From Candidatus Buchananbacteria bacterium CG10_big_fil_rev_8_21_14_0_10_33_19 (GTDB lineage: Bacteria > Patescibacteria > ABY1 > 2-01-FULL-39-33): a stretch of DNA of 64,000 nt. How positions within the stretch are numbered: the stretch's first letter is position 1; each line of letters begins with the position of its first letter. This document shows, one piece after another, positions 48,304-60,200 of the stretch. Below the pieces are notes generated by a model, which was not told where the DNA came from, searched no databases, and saw only the letters and a list, made by a program, of their open reading frames with translations. Both the position numbers and the translations under genes were made by a program. The stretch covers positions 1 to 64,000 of the forward strand of contig PEZY01000012.1 of NCBI GenBank assembly GCA_002773855.1, in the 5' to 3' direction.

Positions 48304-51228
48304 ATGTTTAGGACACGACTTTCAACCATGCAAAAGTCGAAAATCGCTAAAAAGATGATCTTAGCGTCTTTTTTGGTGGTTTTTTTGGTTTTAATTTTGC
48401 CAAATGTCGGTTTGGCTCAAACTACCGCTGATAATCGTTTTGGCTTAGCTGATGCAGCGAGTATTGGCTTGGGACAAACTGATTTAAGAGTGGCCATCGT
48501 TAGAATTATTCAAATAATTTTAAGTTTCGTGGGTATTATTGCGGTGATTATGGTTTTATATGGTGGTTTTATTTGGATGACTTCCGGTGGGGATCCAGCC
48601 AAAATTGAAAAGGCCAAAAAAATCTTAATTAACACTATTATTGGTATAATTGTTATTTTATCGTCTTATATTATTACCGCGTTTATTATCGGCGCTTTGA
48701 CTGGTGCTGGCGGTGGCGGTGGTGGTTGGGGTCCTGGTGGCGGTGGCCCAGATGATTTCGGGCGTTGGGGTATTGGCGTGGGGCCAATTGAAAGTGTTTA
48801 TCCAGAACCAGGTCAAATTGATGTGCCAATTAATACGGCTTTAGCTGTCACCTTTAAAGAGGTGATTAATCCACAAACTATTTGCGGTGCTTCTGCTTGT
48901 GACGGTTTAACTACCAAGATTTCTAATGTCGAAATTTGTCAGGTAGATAACAGTGGTATTTGTCAGCCAGAAGGTGAAGAATTTTCTGCTCAGGCTTTTG
49001 TTGATAGCGTGGTCAAGAGTAATGACAATAGAACTTTTACTATTGTTCCTAATAAATATTTAGGTTTGGAAGATTTTATCAATAGAAGATTTAAGGTGAC
49101 TTTAAAGTCTGGTATTGAGACAGTGGCCGAACCGGGAAAATCAGTTTTTGATAGCTTATTTAATAGTGAGTATGCTTGGCATTTTACTACTAATGGGGCT
49201 CTAGATTTGGATCCACCAGAAGTGATTGATATTACTGGTATTTATCCATATCCAGACAACGAAATAGATACTTACGGTGTAGCAACTGGTCCAACCGCTA
49301 CGGAGTTTTCGGTAACTTTAATCCCAGCTAATATTAAAAAAGAAGTTTTGGCATCATATGATAGTGACGCTATTGAAGGAGCAGGCACTACGATTAAGGG
49401 AACTTTAACTGGTAATTATGGTGGAGCCGGTAGTGGTGTGGTGACTGTTAATGTTAATTCGGCTACTGGCGAAATAAAGACTACTTGGCCAGCTGGGATG
49501 GGCACGTTTTCTAGTGGTCAATTCGATCCAACAGGCGCAGTATTAAATATTGGTCCTTATGGTTTAGTTTTTAATGTTGATGGTGTAGTGTCTCGAGGTA
49601 ATTCTTGGACTTTTAATGTGACGGCTCATCAAACTGGTGATCAATTAGAACTTAAAGACAATAGTAATGTCATTAAAACTTATACTTTTGGCACCGATAT
49701 CCCTAATCCGGTAGATTTTGATGATAAATTAATTAGCGATACTAGTTTATTTGAAACTTGTGGTATTAATTGTATTAAAACCAAACAAACAGGAGATGGT
49801 AGCGCTAGGTATAATTTAAATTATACGGGAGCGAGTGGTAATTTTGTGATCACTAAAACTAGTGGTCAAGACGAGCAGCCCAATAGACAACAAAATGGCT
49901 TATTAGATGCTTATCGTAATACTGTTATTCAAATTAATTTTAACGAAGCAATTAACCCAGCCACTATTGCTGACAATATTTATGTTGGTAAGGTAGGTGG
50001 TGGTGAAGTAACTGGTTATACTATGCAAATATCTAATCAGTATAAAACCGTAGAATTAACAGGCCCCGATCAATGTGGTACAAATAGCTGTGGTGACGAA
50101 ATATTTTGTTGGCCGGTTAACAATGATTCTGAACCATATGAAGTAAAAATATCGGCAGCCACATTAATGAATGCTAGTGATGCTAAATGTTCGGCCTGGG
50201 GTGGTGTTGGCGACGGCAATGGTCGTTGTGTCAAAGAAATAAATAACAAACAAGTCTTTTATCCATTATCACCATCAGTAGATGGTTTAGTAGATATGAG
50301 TTTTAATTCTTTTAATGGTAGTTTTGATACTTATCAATCTAGTAATAAGACCTTAGGTATTGCCCAGGGCAAATCTGGTGCTGGTAGTGGCTATTCGGGA
50401 CGAGATAAATATAATTTAAATTTGGGCATAGAGTGTACACCGGGGGCTTGTGGTACGGCTGGATCTAGAGTGGTTAGTTATGGCGTATCAACTCCAGTGT
50501 ATAATGCCAGTGGTTTTGGTGATGATTTTTATTGGTCATTTTTTATGTCTAGTGAAATAGATACCAAGGCTCCATTAATTAAAACCGATTCACCAACTGG
50601 TGATGAGGACGTTAGTAGTCCAGAGACTAAAATTAATTTTCATTTTGATAGATTAATGCGAAGCTCTACCTTAAAACCAGGCTGGAATTATGGTTCTAAT
50701 TCAAAAGAAAAATCAGTTAGGTATTTAGTTTTACAAACTATTTCTGAATCAGCTTTACCAGTTGGCTATTGGACGGTTAAAACTGATTTAGATGAGAATT
50801 TTGATGGCTGGGCAGATTATACTAGAGCTGTTTTAAATCATAATAATTTTGATTTGGCTACCAAATATGGTCCACTCTCTGGTTCTGGTATTCAGTCCAT
50901 TACTCAAAATTGCTTCTTACCTAGTGCTGGTCCTAAAGAAGCGGCTCAGGCTGGTCAGGAATGTGTTTATAATGGTGATGCTTTATCTGGTGGCTGTGCT
51001 TCAGTGGTGCCGACCAATCCAGCTTCTTATGGTTATTTAAATTGTTCAGAAATTGTCAATGCTACAACTTGTGCGGCAACGACTCAGGATTGTAAGGTCT
51101 TATACTATAATGTAAGTGATGCTACTACTGATTTGGGCGGTAGTTGGATTATTACTAAAGATTTTAGTTCGGTAGCTGGTGATGGTAGTACTGGTTGTTG
51201 TTTTGGTACTTGCGTAGGTAAGCCTTAA
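48304..51228 (+). CDS. large surface protein with VirB2/TrbC-like N-terminus (974 aa)
   Basis: Signal-like helix 17-38 with AQT after it; then the VirB2/TrbC-type pair of helices (about 63-92 and 106-131) joined by WMTSGGDPAKIEKAKK. A glycine-rich hinge (135-150) leads to Big_5-type Ig-like domains starting PIESVYPEPGQIDVP, and Cys-rich stretches. The C-terminus is CCFGTCVGKP. Probably a cell-surface or pilus-like adhesin. The 3336-aa paralogue follows after 24 nt. Precise role unknown. Confidence 0.85.
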   Translation: MFRTRLSTMQKSKIAKKMILASFLVVFLVLILPNVGLAQTTADNRFGLADAASIGLGQTDLRVAIVRIIQIILSFVGIIAVIMVLYGGFIWMTSGGDPAKIEKAKKILINTIIGIIVILSSYIITAFIIGALTGAGGGGGGWGPGGGGPDDFGRWGIGVGPIESVYPEPGQIDVPINTALAVTFKEVINPQTICGASACDGLTTKISNVEICQVDNSGICQPEGEEFSAQAFVDSVVKSNDNRTFTIVPNKYLGLEDFINRRFKVTLKSGIETVAEPGKSVFDSLFNSEYAWHFTTNGALDLDPPEVIDITGIYPYPDNEIDTYGVATGPTATEFSVTLIPANIKKEVLASYDSDAIEGAGTTIKGTLTGNYGGAGSGVVTVNVNSATGEIKTTWPAGMGTFSSGQFDPTGAVLNIGPYGLVFNVDGVVSRGNSWTFNVTAHQTGDQLELKDNSNVIKTYTFGTDIPNPVDFDDKLISDTSLFETCGINCIKTKQTGDGSARYNLNYTGASGNFVITKTSGQDEQPNRQQNGLLDAYRNTVIQINFNEAINPATIADNIYVGKVGGGEVTGYTMQISNQYKTVELTGPDQCGTNSCGDEIFCWPVNNDSEPYEVKISAATLMNASDAKCSAWGGVGDGNGRCVKEINNKQVFYPLSPSVDGLVDMSFNSFNGSFDTYQSSNKTLGIAQGKSGAGSGYSGRDKYNLNLGIECTPGACGTAGSRVVSYGVSTPVYNASGFGDDFYWSFFMSSEIDTKAPLIKTDSPTGDEDVSSPETKINFHFDRLMRSSTLKPGWNYGSNSKEKSVRYLVLQTISESALPVGYWTVKTDLDENFDGWADYTRAVLNHNNFDLATKYGPLSGSGIQSITQNCFLPSAGPKEAAQAGQECVYNGDALSGGCASVVPTNPASYGYLNCSEIVNATTCAATTQDCKVLYYNVSDATTDLGGSWIITKDFSSVAGDGSTGCCFGTCVGKP

Positions 51229-51252
51229 AATATTTTTCGATTCTAATATTCT

Positions 51253-54200
51253 ATGATATTTAAAAAGACAATTCAAAAAAATATTTTAGCTTTGCTTTTG
51301 ATGCTAATGATTTTTGGAGTTTTTGGTTTTTTTGGAGTGGCTTTGGCTCAGGATAGATTCGGACTAGAAACAGCTACTGGCGTGGGCTTAGCTCAAACTG
51401 ATTTACGAGTAGCGATAGTTAATATTGTTAGAATTATTTTAGGCTTTTTAGGAATTGTAGCCGTGGGTATTATTATGTGGGGTGGCTATCTTTGGATGAC
51501 TGCCGGTGGTGATGCAACCAAAGTAGATAAGGCTAAAAAAACTTTAATTTCAGCGGTAATTGGGTTAGTGATTATTTTGTCAGCTTTTATTATTGCTTCT
51601 TTTATTATTAATTCATTGCAAGGTGCTTTGTGTGAGGGTGATAATTGTCCAACAGCAACTTGTCCATCACCACCATGTTCGCCTACTTGTACTACACCAC
51701 CATGTACTCCTGGTTCATCAACTCAATATACTTATATTAATAAATTTAGAGATATTTCTATTCCATGGACCAGACTAATTGGCTCAGGTTTTAATGGTGT
51801 GGTTAATATACCAAATAGTGAAACCTTAGAAGTTGGTGGCTATGCTAAAAATTTGAGTGGTACAATTTCGAGCATGGAATTATTTACAGCACCACTTGCT
51901 GATATTTTTGTCGCTCAAAGTGTCTTTATTGATGTGCCAGCCGATCAGGAGATAGTCGATAATGTTTTTGCTTCTTGGAATACGTTAGCTTATACTATTG
52001 GCGATCAATTTAAATCTAGGATTTCGGCTTTATTGTCTGGGGGCTCGACTGTTGAATCTAAAGAAGTAAAAACTATTATCAAACCATTACACTGCTTTAA
52101 TAATGTTCAAGACCAAGGTGAAACTGGAGTTGATTGCGGCGGTGATCCAGATGTCTTAGGTGATGATTATTGTGGTGCTTGTGGCGGTGGCACTTGTCAA
52201 AACGACAGTGATTGTTCTTCTGGGGTCTGTTTGCCAGAAGGCGTTTGTGCTATTGCTCCATTTATTTCTAGTGTTAGTCCAGACAATGGTGCTAGTGGTA
52301 ATTATATTACTATTTGGGGTAGTAACTTTGGTGAAACGCCAGGTTCAGTGATGATTGTCAAAGACGATGCCGTGATAGCTTTTGCTAATATTAATTTAAA
52401 TTCCCAGTGCTTGAATGGTTGGAATGACACTCAAATTATTTTTGAGGTGCCAGATATTTTGTTAGATAATTATGAGGTAGTGGTAGAAAATAGTATTGGC
52501 TTAACTAGTAATTCTGAAACTTTTGAGATTAATGAAACTCAACGACCTGGTATATGTTCGGTTAATCCAAATTTTGGTATTAATCCAGATCCAATAACTA
52601 TTATTGGTAATAATTTCCCATCTAGCCCAGATGGTGAGATTCAGTGGAATTTTACTCCTGAAGTTTTTTCTAGTTCAGAAGTTAGTTGGTTAAGTGATAC
52701 CGAGGCTAGTGATGTGGTACCAGCCAGTGGGGTGGGTGCAACTAGTATCAGAATTTATTCTGGCACAGAATATAGTAATTATTTTAATTTTGTTATCAGT
52801 CACGGTGAAATAGGTGACCCTTGTGGTGAGCCGGGGGCGGCTGTGTGTTCAGCCGAGAATGCTTGTAGCACTGGCTTGTCCTGTGATCCTAATCAGGATT
52901 GTACTTGCCAGGCTATCATTAATGCTTGTGAGCCTGGTTTTTCTAGACCATGTGATATCGATGGTAATACTTGTGCAGCTACTGAAGTGTGTCCAACTAG
53001 TGGTAACTGGGATGATGCAACGTGTACGCAAGTTGATTCGACTTGTACTCCAGGGGTGACAGTGGCACCGGCCACTCAATCGATTTTTGCTTGGGCTTTT
53101 ACTTATAGTAATGGTTATGGCTTTGAGCCGCCACAGATTGTGGAGGATTGTAGCCGTGTTCGTGACTGTTTTCCTAATCAAAAATTACCTAGTCCAGCTC
53201 CTTGGTATGAGGGTAGCAATGCTAGTGAAGGTTGGGATCCAGTAATTCATCCTGGTTTATATATTGAAGATCCTAAGGCTTGTGTGAATGCGACTATTAC
53301 TGCTCGGTTTACCGAAGTTATGGATGATCAATCTGTTAAAGATAATATAACAGTTTTGAAGTGTACAGAAAAAGAAGGCACTTCTTGTACTAAGGTTAAT
53401 GGTGAAGTGGCAGTTTATCCAACTGATGCTGGAGATTATTTTGTCTTTGGTAGTCCAACTATAGTTAATCAAGCGGCTTTTGAGTCTAAATTTTGGTATA
53501 AGGTGGTTGTAACCAAAGGAGTTAAAAGTTTGGTTAATGTGGAAATGGAAACTAATGAACAGGTAGTTAATAATCGGTTTTGTAATGTCGCTGGTATTGG
53601 TGATGCGGTTTATTGTTGGAATTTTAAAACCAGAGATGATGCTACCTATTGTGATGCTGGTTGTCCAGAATGTAATCCAGATTTTAAAACTTTAAATTAT
53701 TATTTCCAAACTCAGCAGTTTAACACAGAACTAGTAAGTGATGATAATGTATGTTTGACCATTGATCCTTGGGCGTATACTTGGGATTGGTCATCAGAGG
53801 ATGATACTAAAGTCCAAATTACTAATGATGGTGGCAATCCTCAGCAAACTGGTACGGCTTATGGTGAGAATTATAATATCGCGCCTTATTATACCAAGGT
53901 TTTTGCGGAACTAACGCAAAATGGTAACAACGATTATTGTCGAGTGATTACTGATTTTACTAATCCCGTAGTCATAGAAAATTCATATTGTTCACCGGGG
54001 ATTATTCAAAGTCCAACGCCATGGATTAATTCTAAAGACGCTTGCCGTAATGCTTTAATAGCGGCTAAGTTTAGCCGGGATATGAATGATCCAAGTTTAA
54101 CTTTAAATACAGTTACTGGCCTTAAAGAGGGTAATAATGGTAATAATGGTAATATTATTGTCGAACAATGTGATAGTAGTGATGAATTTGAAGGTGCTTT

Positions 54201-57200
54201 TACAAGTTGTAAAAGTATTAAAATTACTGATTCTTCAAATTTAACTATTTTTACTTATAGTCATAATGTTGATGTTCAGGGCTTGTTGACTGGCGATAAT
54301 AGTTTTGGTGATGGTTTGGCTGAAGGTTTTGTCATTGATGTTACTAGTAAAGATCTAGAAGGTAAAAAAGCCGCTAATGGTTATTTGGCTGATAATACAT
54401 GGTATCGAGTGATTATTTTGGGTGGTCCAAATGGTGTGGGTGGGGCTGATAATACCGGAGATGGGATTCCAGACGGAATTCTGTTAACTGATAATAGTAT
54501 TATTTCAACAGTTAAAGCTGGCTGGGATTATAATGGTGATGGTTTTGATGATTATTATTGGGTATTTAAGACTAGCAACCAAATTTGTGATGTAAATAGT
54601 ATTCAAGTTACTCCAGCCGAGAATTTCTTAGAATTTACCGATCAAACTAGCAAATATAATGCTTTTCCACAAGCCGCTAATTGTAATTTATTGGCGCGTT
54701 GTTTGTTGAATTGGACTTGGAAGTCATTAATAGAATTAGGAGATAACACTGAAAGTGGTGATCCAATTGCCTCAATCACCAAATTAGCTAATCAAGCTGG
54801 TGTTTGTGGTGGTTTTGATGATGGTATTGTGGATCCAGTTCAGACGGCAACTGCTAAGTTAGATGGTGAAACTAATATTGTGGCTAATGAACCAGGTGGT
54901 AAATCTGGCTCTGGTCATTTACAAGTTGGTTATGGTCAGTTAGCAGTGATCAAATACAATCCTAGTAATCTAGTTCATTTTGAAGAAAGAAATATTGATA
55001 CTTACTTTAATATTGACGCCAAAACAAATTCAGTTCGTTTGAATAATGTAGTCAATCATAATGTTAATTTGTATAAGTGTACCAATGCCTTAGCTTACTA
55101 CAAATTAAATGGTAATACTAATGACAGTTCTGGTAATAAATATAATGGTGATAATAAATCAACATCATTTGTGTCTGGTTATCTAAATGAAGCGGCTAGG
55201 TTTAATGGAGCGGCTGGCCGTTATATTCAGCTTAATAATCCAGCTTTAAAAATTGCCGGAGCCATGACAGTTTCAGCTTGGGTGAAGCCAATGGCTCCCG
55301 CTCAGGGTGTCGGACAGGTTATAATTTCTAGTTATTATGGTGGAGATCATCCAGAGAATCAAAGGGGCTGGACACTTGGTCAAATATCTGGTTGTAATCT
55401 TGCTAATCCTAACTGTGATTCAGTTACTGATCGCATTTACTTTTCAGTTAATGATAGTAATGGTAATAATACATTAGCCCCAGTTCCTAATTTCTTTGCC
55501 ACCTATCAAGATCAATGGGTGCATGTTACCGGTGTGTTTAAGCCAGGCGTATCAGTGGCTATTTATATTAATGGTAAATTAGTTAGTTCAAAAAGTACTA
55601 CTATTTCTACTATCGGTTATCAGCCAGATATTTTTACTAGAATTGGTTATATGGCTGATCGTGATAATCAGGGTATGTGGATTGGTTTAATTGATGAAGT
55701 GAAAATTTATAATAGTGCTTTGTCTGATGTTGATGTTAGTAGAATGTATTCTGCTAATAATGAATGTCCAGTTTATGACTTAGTTGCTAAAACTTTAGAG
55801 CCGGTCTTGCCAGCTCCCGGTAATAATCCAGAGTTATCTAAAAAATTAGCTGTTAAATACAATGCTAATTATCAAGTGGGAGCTGAATACCGCATGATAT
55901 TAAAGGGTGGACCAAACGGTCTGATTGCTTGGAATGATACAGAATTATCTAGATTAAATTTTAATAGTACTGGTGAAGGTGGTGGCGAAGAATGTGAGCC
56001 AGGTATTTATCCTTGGAATGATGCAACTAATATTTGCACTAATAGTTGTTTGCTTAATTCGTCGTTTAATTTATGTACTTTAGATAATGGTCGGTTTGCC
56101 GAATGTAAAGAGGGCTCTGACTATTGTAGTGGTACTTGTCATAATGAAGGTAATAACAATGCCGATTCTTGCGGTGATAACGTAGTGGGACCAAATGAAG
56201 AATGTGATGATGGCAACGCTAACAATGGTGATGGTTGTACTTCTAGTTGTTTATGGGAAGGGGCTGATGATAGCTGGGGTTCTATTTGTGGTAACGCGGT
56301 TATTGAATATGGTGAGAGCTGTGATGATGGCAATGCGGGTAATTGTGAGGCTAATTGTTTAAAGAAATCTAATATATCAACTGGTTCTCAATCTAATGTC
56401 CCAGTTTGTGGTAATGGTATTAAAGAACAGGGTGAAGATTGTGATGATAGTAATAAGACTAGCGGCGATGGTTGTTCTAATAAATGTTTATTAGAAGGCT
56501 TTAGCTCGGCCTATGGTTCTACTTGTAATAATGATTTAGTAGAGACAGGTCAGGCTGATAGTTTTTCTTGGACTTTTACTGCGGTTAATGATCCGTCGGT
56601 TAATATTAATATGAATAATTGTAGTAATGGTATTTGGCAGGTAGAAGTAAAACGGGGAAACATTACTGCTGATGATATATATATATGTAAACGAAATCCA
56701 GCTGTCGCTTTTTCGGAAAATAATGTTTGGGGTAAAATTATTGCCAAAATAAAATTAGTTATTGCTAAAGTTTTTGGTAGTAGTCAGGCTTTAGCTGGCA
56801 GTGGTGATGGCTGTGGAGCTGGCTATGAATTAGTGACTCAGAATACTACTAATTTTGAAGAGCGTTTAGAGTATATGAATCAAGATAGTCATATTTATGC
56901 TTATATTAAAAATGGTTATTGGGATATTGATGCAAAATACAAAATAAATGTTTATGAAGGAGCTTATGATCCAATTACTAATAATACCTCAAAGGCTTCT
57001 AGTGAGGTAACTATTAAGGAATATTGTGTTTTAGATGATGTTAGAGTAGAAATTTGGCCTCGTGGTGAAGTAAGTTCTAATGATAATTTCTTTTGTATTG
57101 GTGATGATTGTGGTTCTAGTACGACTAATTTGTATGATGATGATATTTCTTCGGCCACTAATAATGACGCGCCAGATCCTAATTATGATTTTCCATATTT

Positions 57201-60200
57201 GAAGGTTAATGGTGCTAATAAAACCGATCCTAATTTAGGCGGTAATCAGCATTTATATATGGCTTGGGGGGTTAATGAGTTTGGTTATCTAATTAAAGCC
57301 GAAGGTGGTTTTAATTGGAGCTTGGCTAATTTACCAATATTTGATTTAGCGGTGACATCTTATGATGGTACTAGTTATACTGGTGATCAATGGTTAAGTT
57401 TAAAGGGCTATAAAGCCACTGGAGAAATTGATGGTCGTGATGTGGTAACAGTATCAGCGACTCAGTCTGGAGTAAATCCAACTCCCGTTATTGAATCAAA
57501 AGACATAGATGTTAGAGTTTTCTTATGTAATAATCCTTGGCCAGCACCAGAAAATTTCCCATATCAAGATTCTTTAAATAATTGTACTAATGGCAATTGT
57601 CCAAATACTAATTTTGAGATTTATTATTGTCGTGATAATGGTGTAGTCGGTGAAGCGGAAGATTTGGCTGCTCTAGATACTAGCACTATTGTTTACGATG
57701 CTAATCCATTTAAAAAAGAATTTTTATTGCAACGTGATGATAATAATGATGCTGTGGGTATTAGAGTAGTAGCTAATAATAATCATTACTCACCACTAGC
57801 TTGGTATCAAGAAAACTTTGATCAGGAAAGACAGGGCAATTCTAGGAGCATTAAAGTTAATGGTTATGAGGCCATAGCCGAAGGCCGAACGATTTATGTT
57901 AATGCGGTTAATGTTGAAAATACAATTTCTTCACCAAAATCGCTGTATTCACAAATTTATGTGATGTCTTATAATGATGGTGCTGATAATAATACTAAAA
58001 ATATTTATGATCAGATGGCCAAATTTATGAAGTTTAATGTGGGCACTTCACTCGAAGGCGGTTTATCAGACGTTGGGGTATGTAAAGATAATTCTAGTTA
58101 CAATTGTATTAATGATAGCGATTGTCAGGCAGTTAATGCTGGAGTTTGTTTATCGCCAAAAGGCAGTGCAACTCGTGATATTAAACGTTTATCTGATTTA
58201 CAAGATATTAATTTATTGTTGGATGAATATCATAGTCAAAAACGTTGTAGTAATGACAAGTTTACTACTTGTTATAGTAACGCTCAATGTTATGGTGGTG
58301 GTACTTGTGGTAATTACTATCCAGACTTGCCGGCTGGTACTTATATTTCGGCTCGTAGTTTTAGTGTTTGGCCTTCTTGGCAAGCTACCTTGGGCAATGT
58401 TTTAGGCTCGGCTTTACCAGTTGACCCATTAAATAATGGTGCTAGTACTGATTATTTTGCTGTGGATGGTTATGGTTTTAACGGTTGTTCTGAGCCATAT
58501 GATTCAATTACTTGTTGGGATGATGTTAATAAGAAAATGCAGTGCCCAAATACAGCCCAGGCTTACGCTTATTTCTCTAACAATAATGGTAATAATAAGG
58601 GTGTTTATGCTTTTGCTGAATTTCCTAAATCTGGTTCTGGATCGGCTATCTGGTTGCCTATAAATTGGGACAATGTCAGATTTTTTGGTAATCAGGATGG
58701 GAATAATACTAATGATAATAACCCATTTAGTTTTACTGTTAGTAATACTTGTGAAGTTTATTCTAGTTCTTGTGGTAATGGCACAATTCAAGCTGGCGAA
58801 AATTGTCATAGTTGTCCGTTTGATGTGAGTTGCGGGGCTGGTACTTCTTGTCGAGAAGCTAGTGGTAGTTGGTCCTGTACTCCAGACTCGACGGTTATTG
58901 ATTCAGACGGCGACAGTATTATAAATAATAATGATAATTGTCCGTTTATTGCTAATACTAATCAAGTGGATTCTGATGGTGATGGCATTGGTGATGTCTG
59001 TGATAATTGTTTTAGTATTAAAAATGGTTCAACTAATTCGACTGCCACTTGTCTGGATAAAAATAATAACGGTAATTTAAGTGTGGCTGAAAAAGCGGTT
59101 TGTAATCAAGCAGACAAAGACGGTGATACTTATGGTGATGCTTGTGATACTTGTCCTGCTGATTACAATCAAGATCAAAGTGTGAAACCTTGCGTGTTGG
59201 CTGGTTGTGGTGACGATGTAATACAGGCTGGTGAGTTTTGTGACGAATTAGAAAATCCACCGACTGATGCTGGTACTTGTAATGCCACTTGTAGTGCGGC
59301 TACTTTTTGTGGTGATGGTGTAATCCAGAGTTTAAATGGTTATGGTGATTTAGAAACCTGTGATGATGGTAATAGTTTTAACGGTGATGGTTGCTCTAAA
59401 ACCTGTACTATCGAAGCTGGTTGGGAGTGCTCTGGTACACCAAGTAGTTGTAATGTGCCATTTTGTGGTGACGGCATAAAACAGGCTTCTGAGACTTGTG
59501 ATTGTGGCGATGCTCCAGGTCCACTAGGTGCTCCGTCTAATTGTGGTAATTCTGGTCAAACTTACACTACTCATAATATTCCTCCAAAAGCTAATCTGGA
59601 CACTTACTTTAATCCTTTCTGGAATATTACTTCAGTATCAAAGAATTATTGTAGTAGTTCTTGTAAGAATATGTCTATAGATTTGTTATATTGCGGTGAT
59701 AGTGAATGGAAACAGTCTCAAGAAGAATGTGAAAAAAATGGTGCTGGTGATGGTAGTTTTGGTTGGGGATTAGCCACTGGGGCTGATAATCAGTGGTCTT
59801 GTAGCACTACTTGTACAGATACTGGTGGTTGGTGTGGTGATGGCACGGTTCAAACTGCCAAGGAACAATGTGATCCTAGTGATAGTGGAATTAACAATAT
59901 TTACAATAGTCTTTGCCAAACTGATGGCGTCAATAAATGTAAATGGGAAGCTTGTCCACCGTATATTACTAATCAAGCAGTTAATTTTGAATCACCAACT
60001 GGTGGAGCGTTAGTGGCTGGTAACAGTGTTAAGTTCACTGACAATGGTCAAACCGTTAACATAGTTTTTCCTAATTGTAGTTTGGTAGAAAATAATCAAT
60101 TAAATACTACTGTCACAGTTGTAGGTGAAGTGCCAACAACTGATGTGGTGTTTGTAACTTCTCTATCTCAGACTATGAATCCAACAAGTATAACATCTTA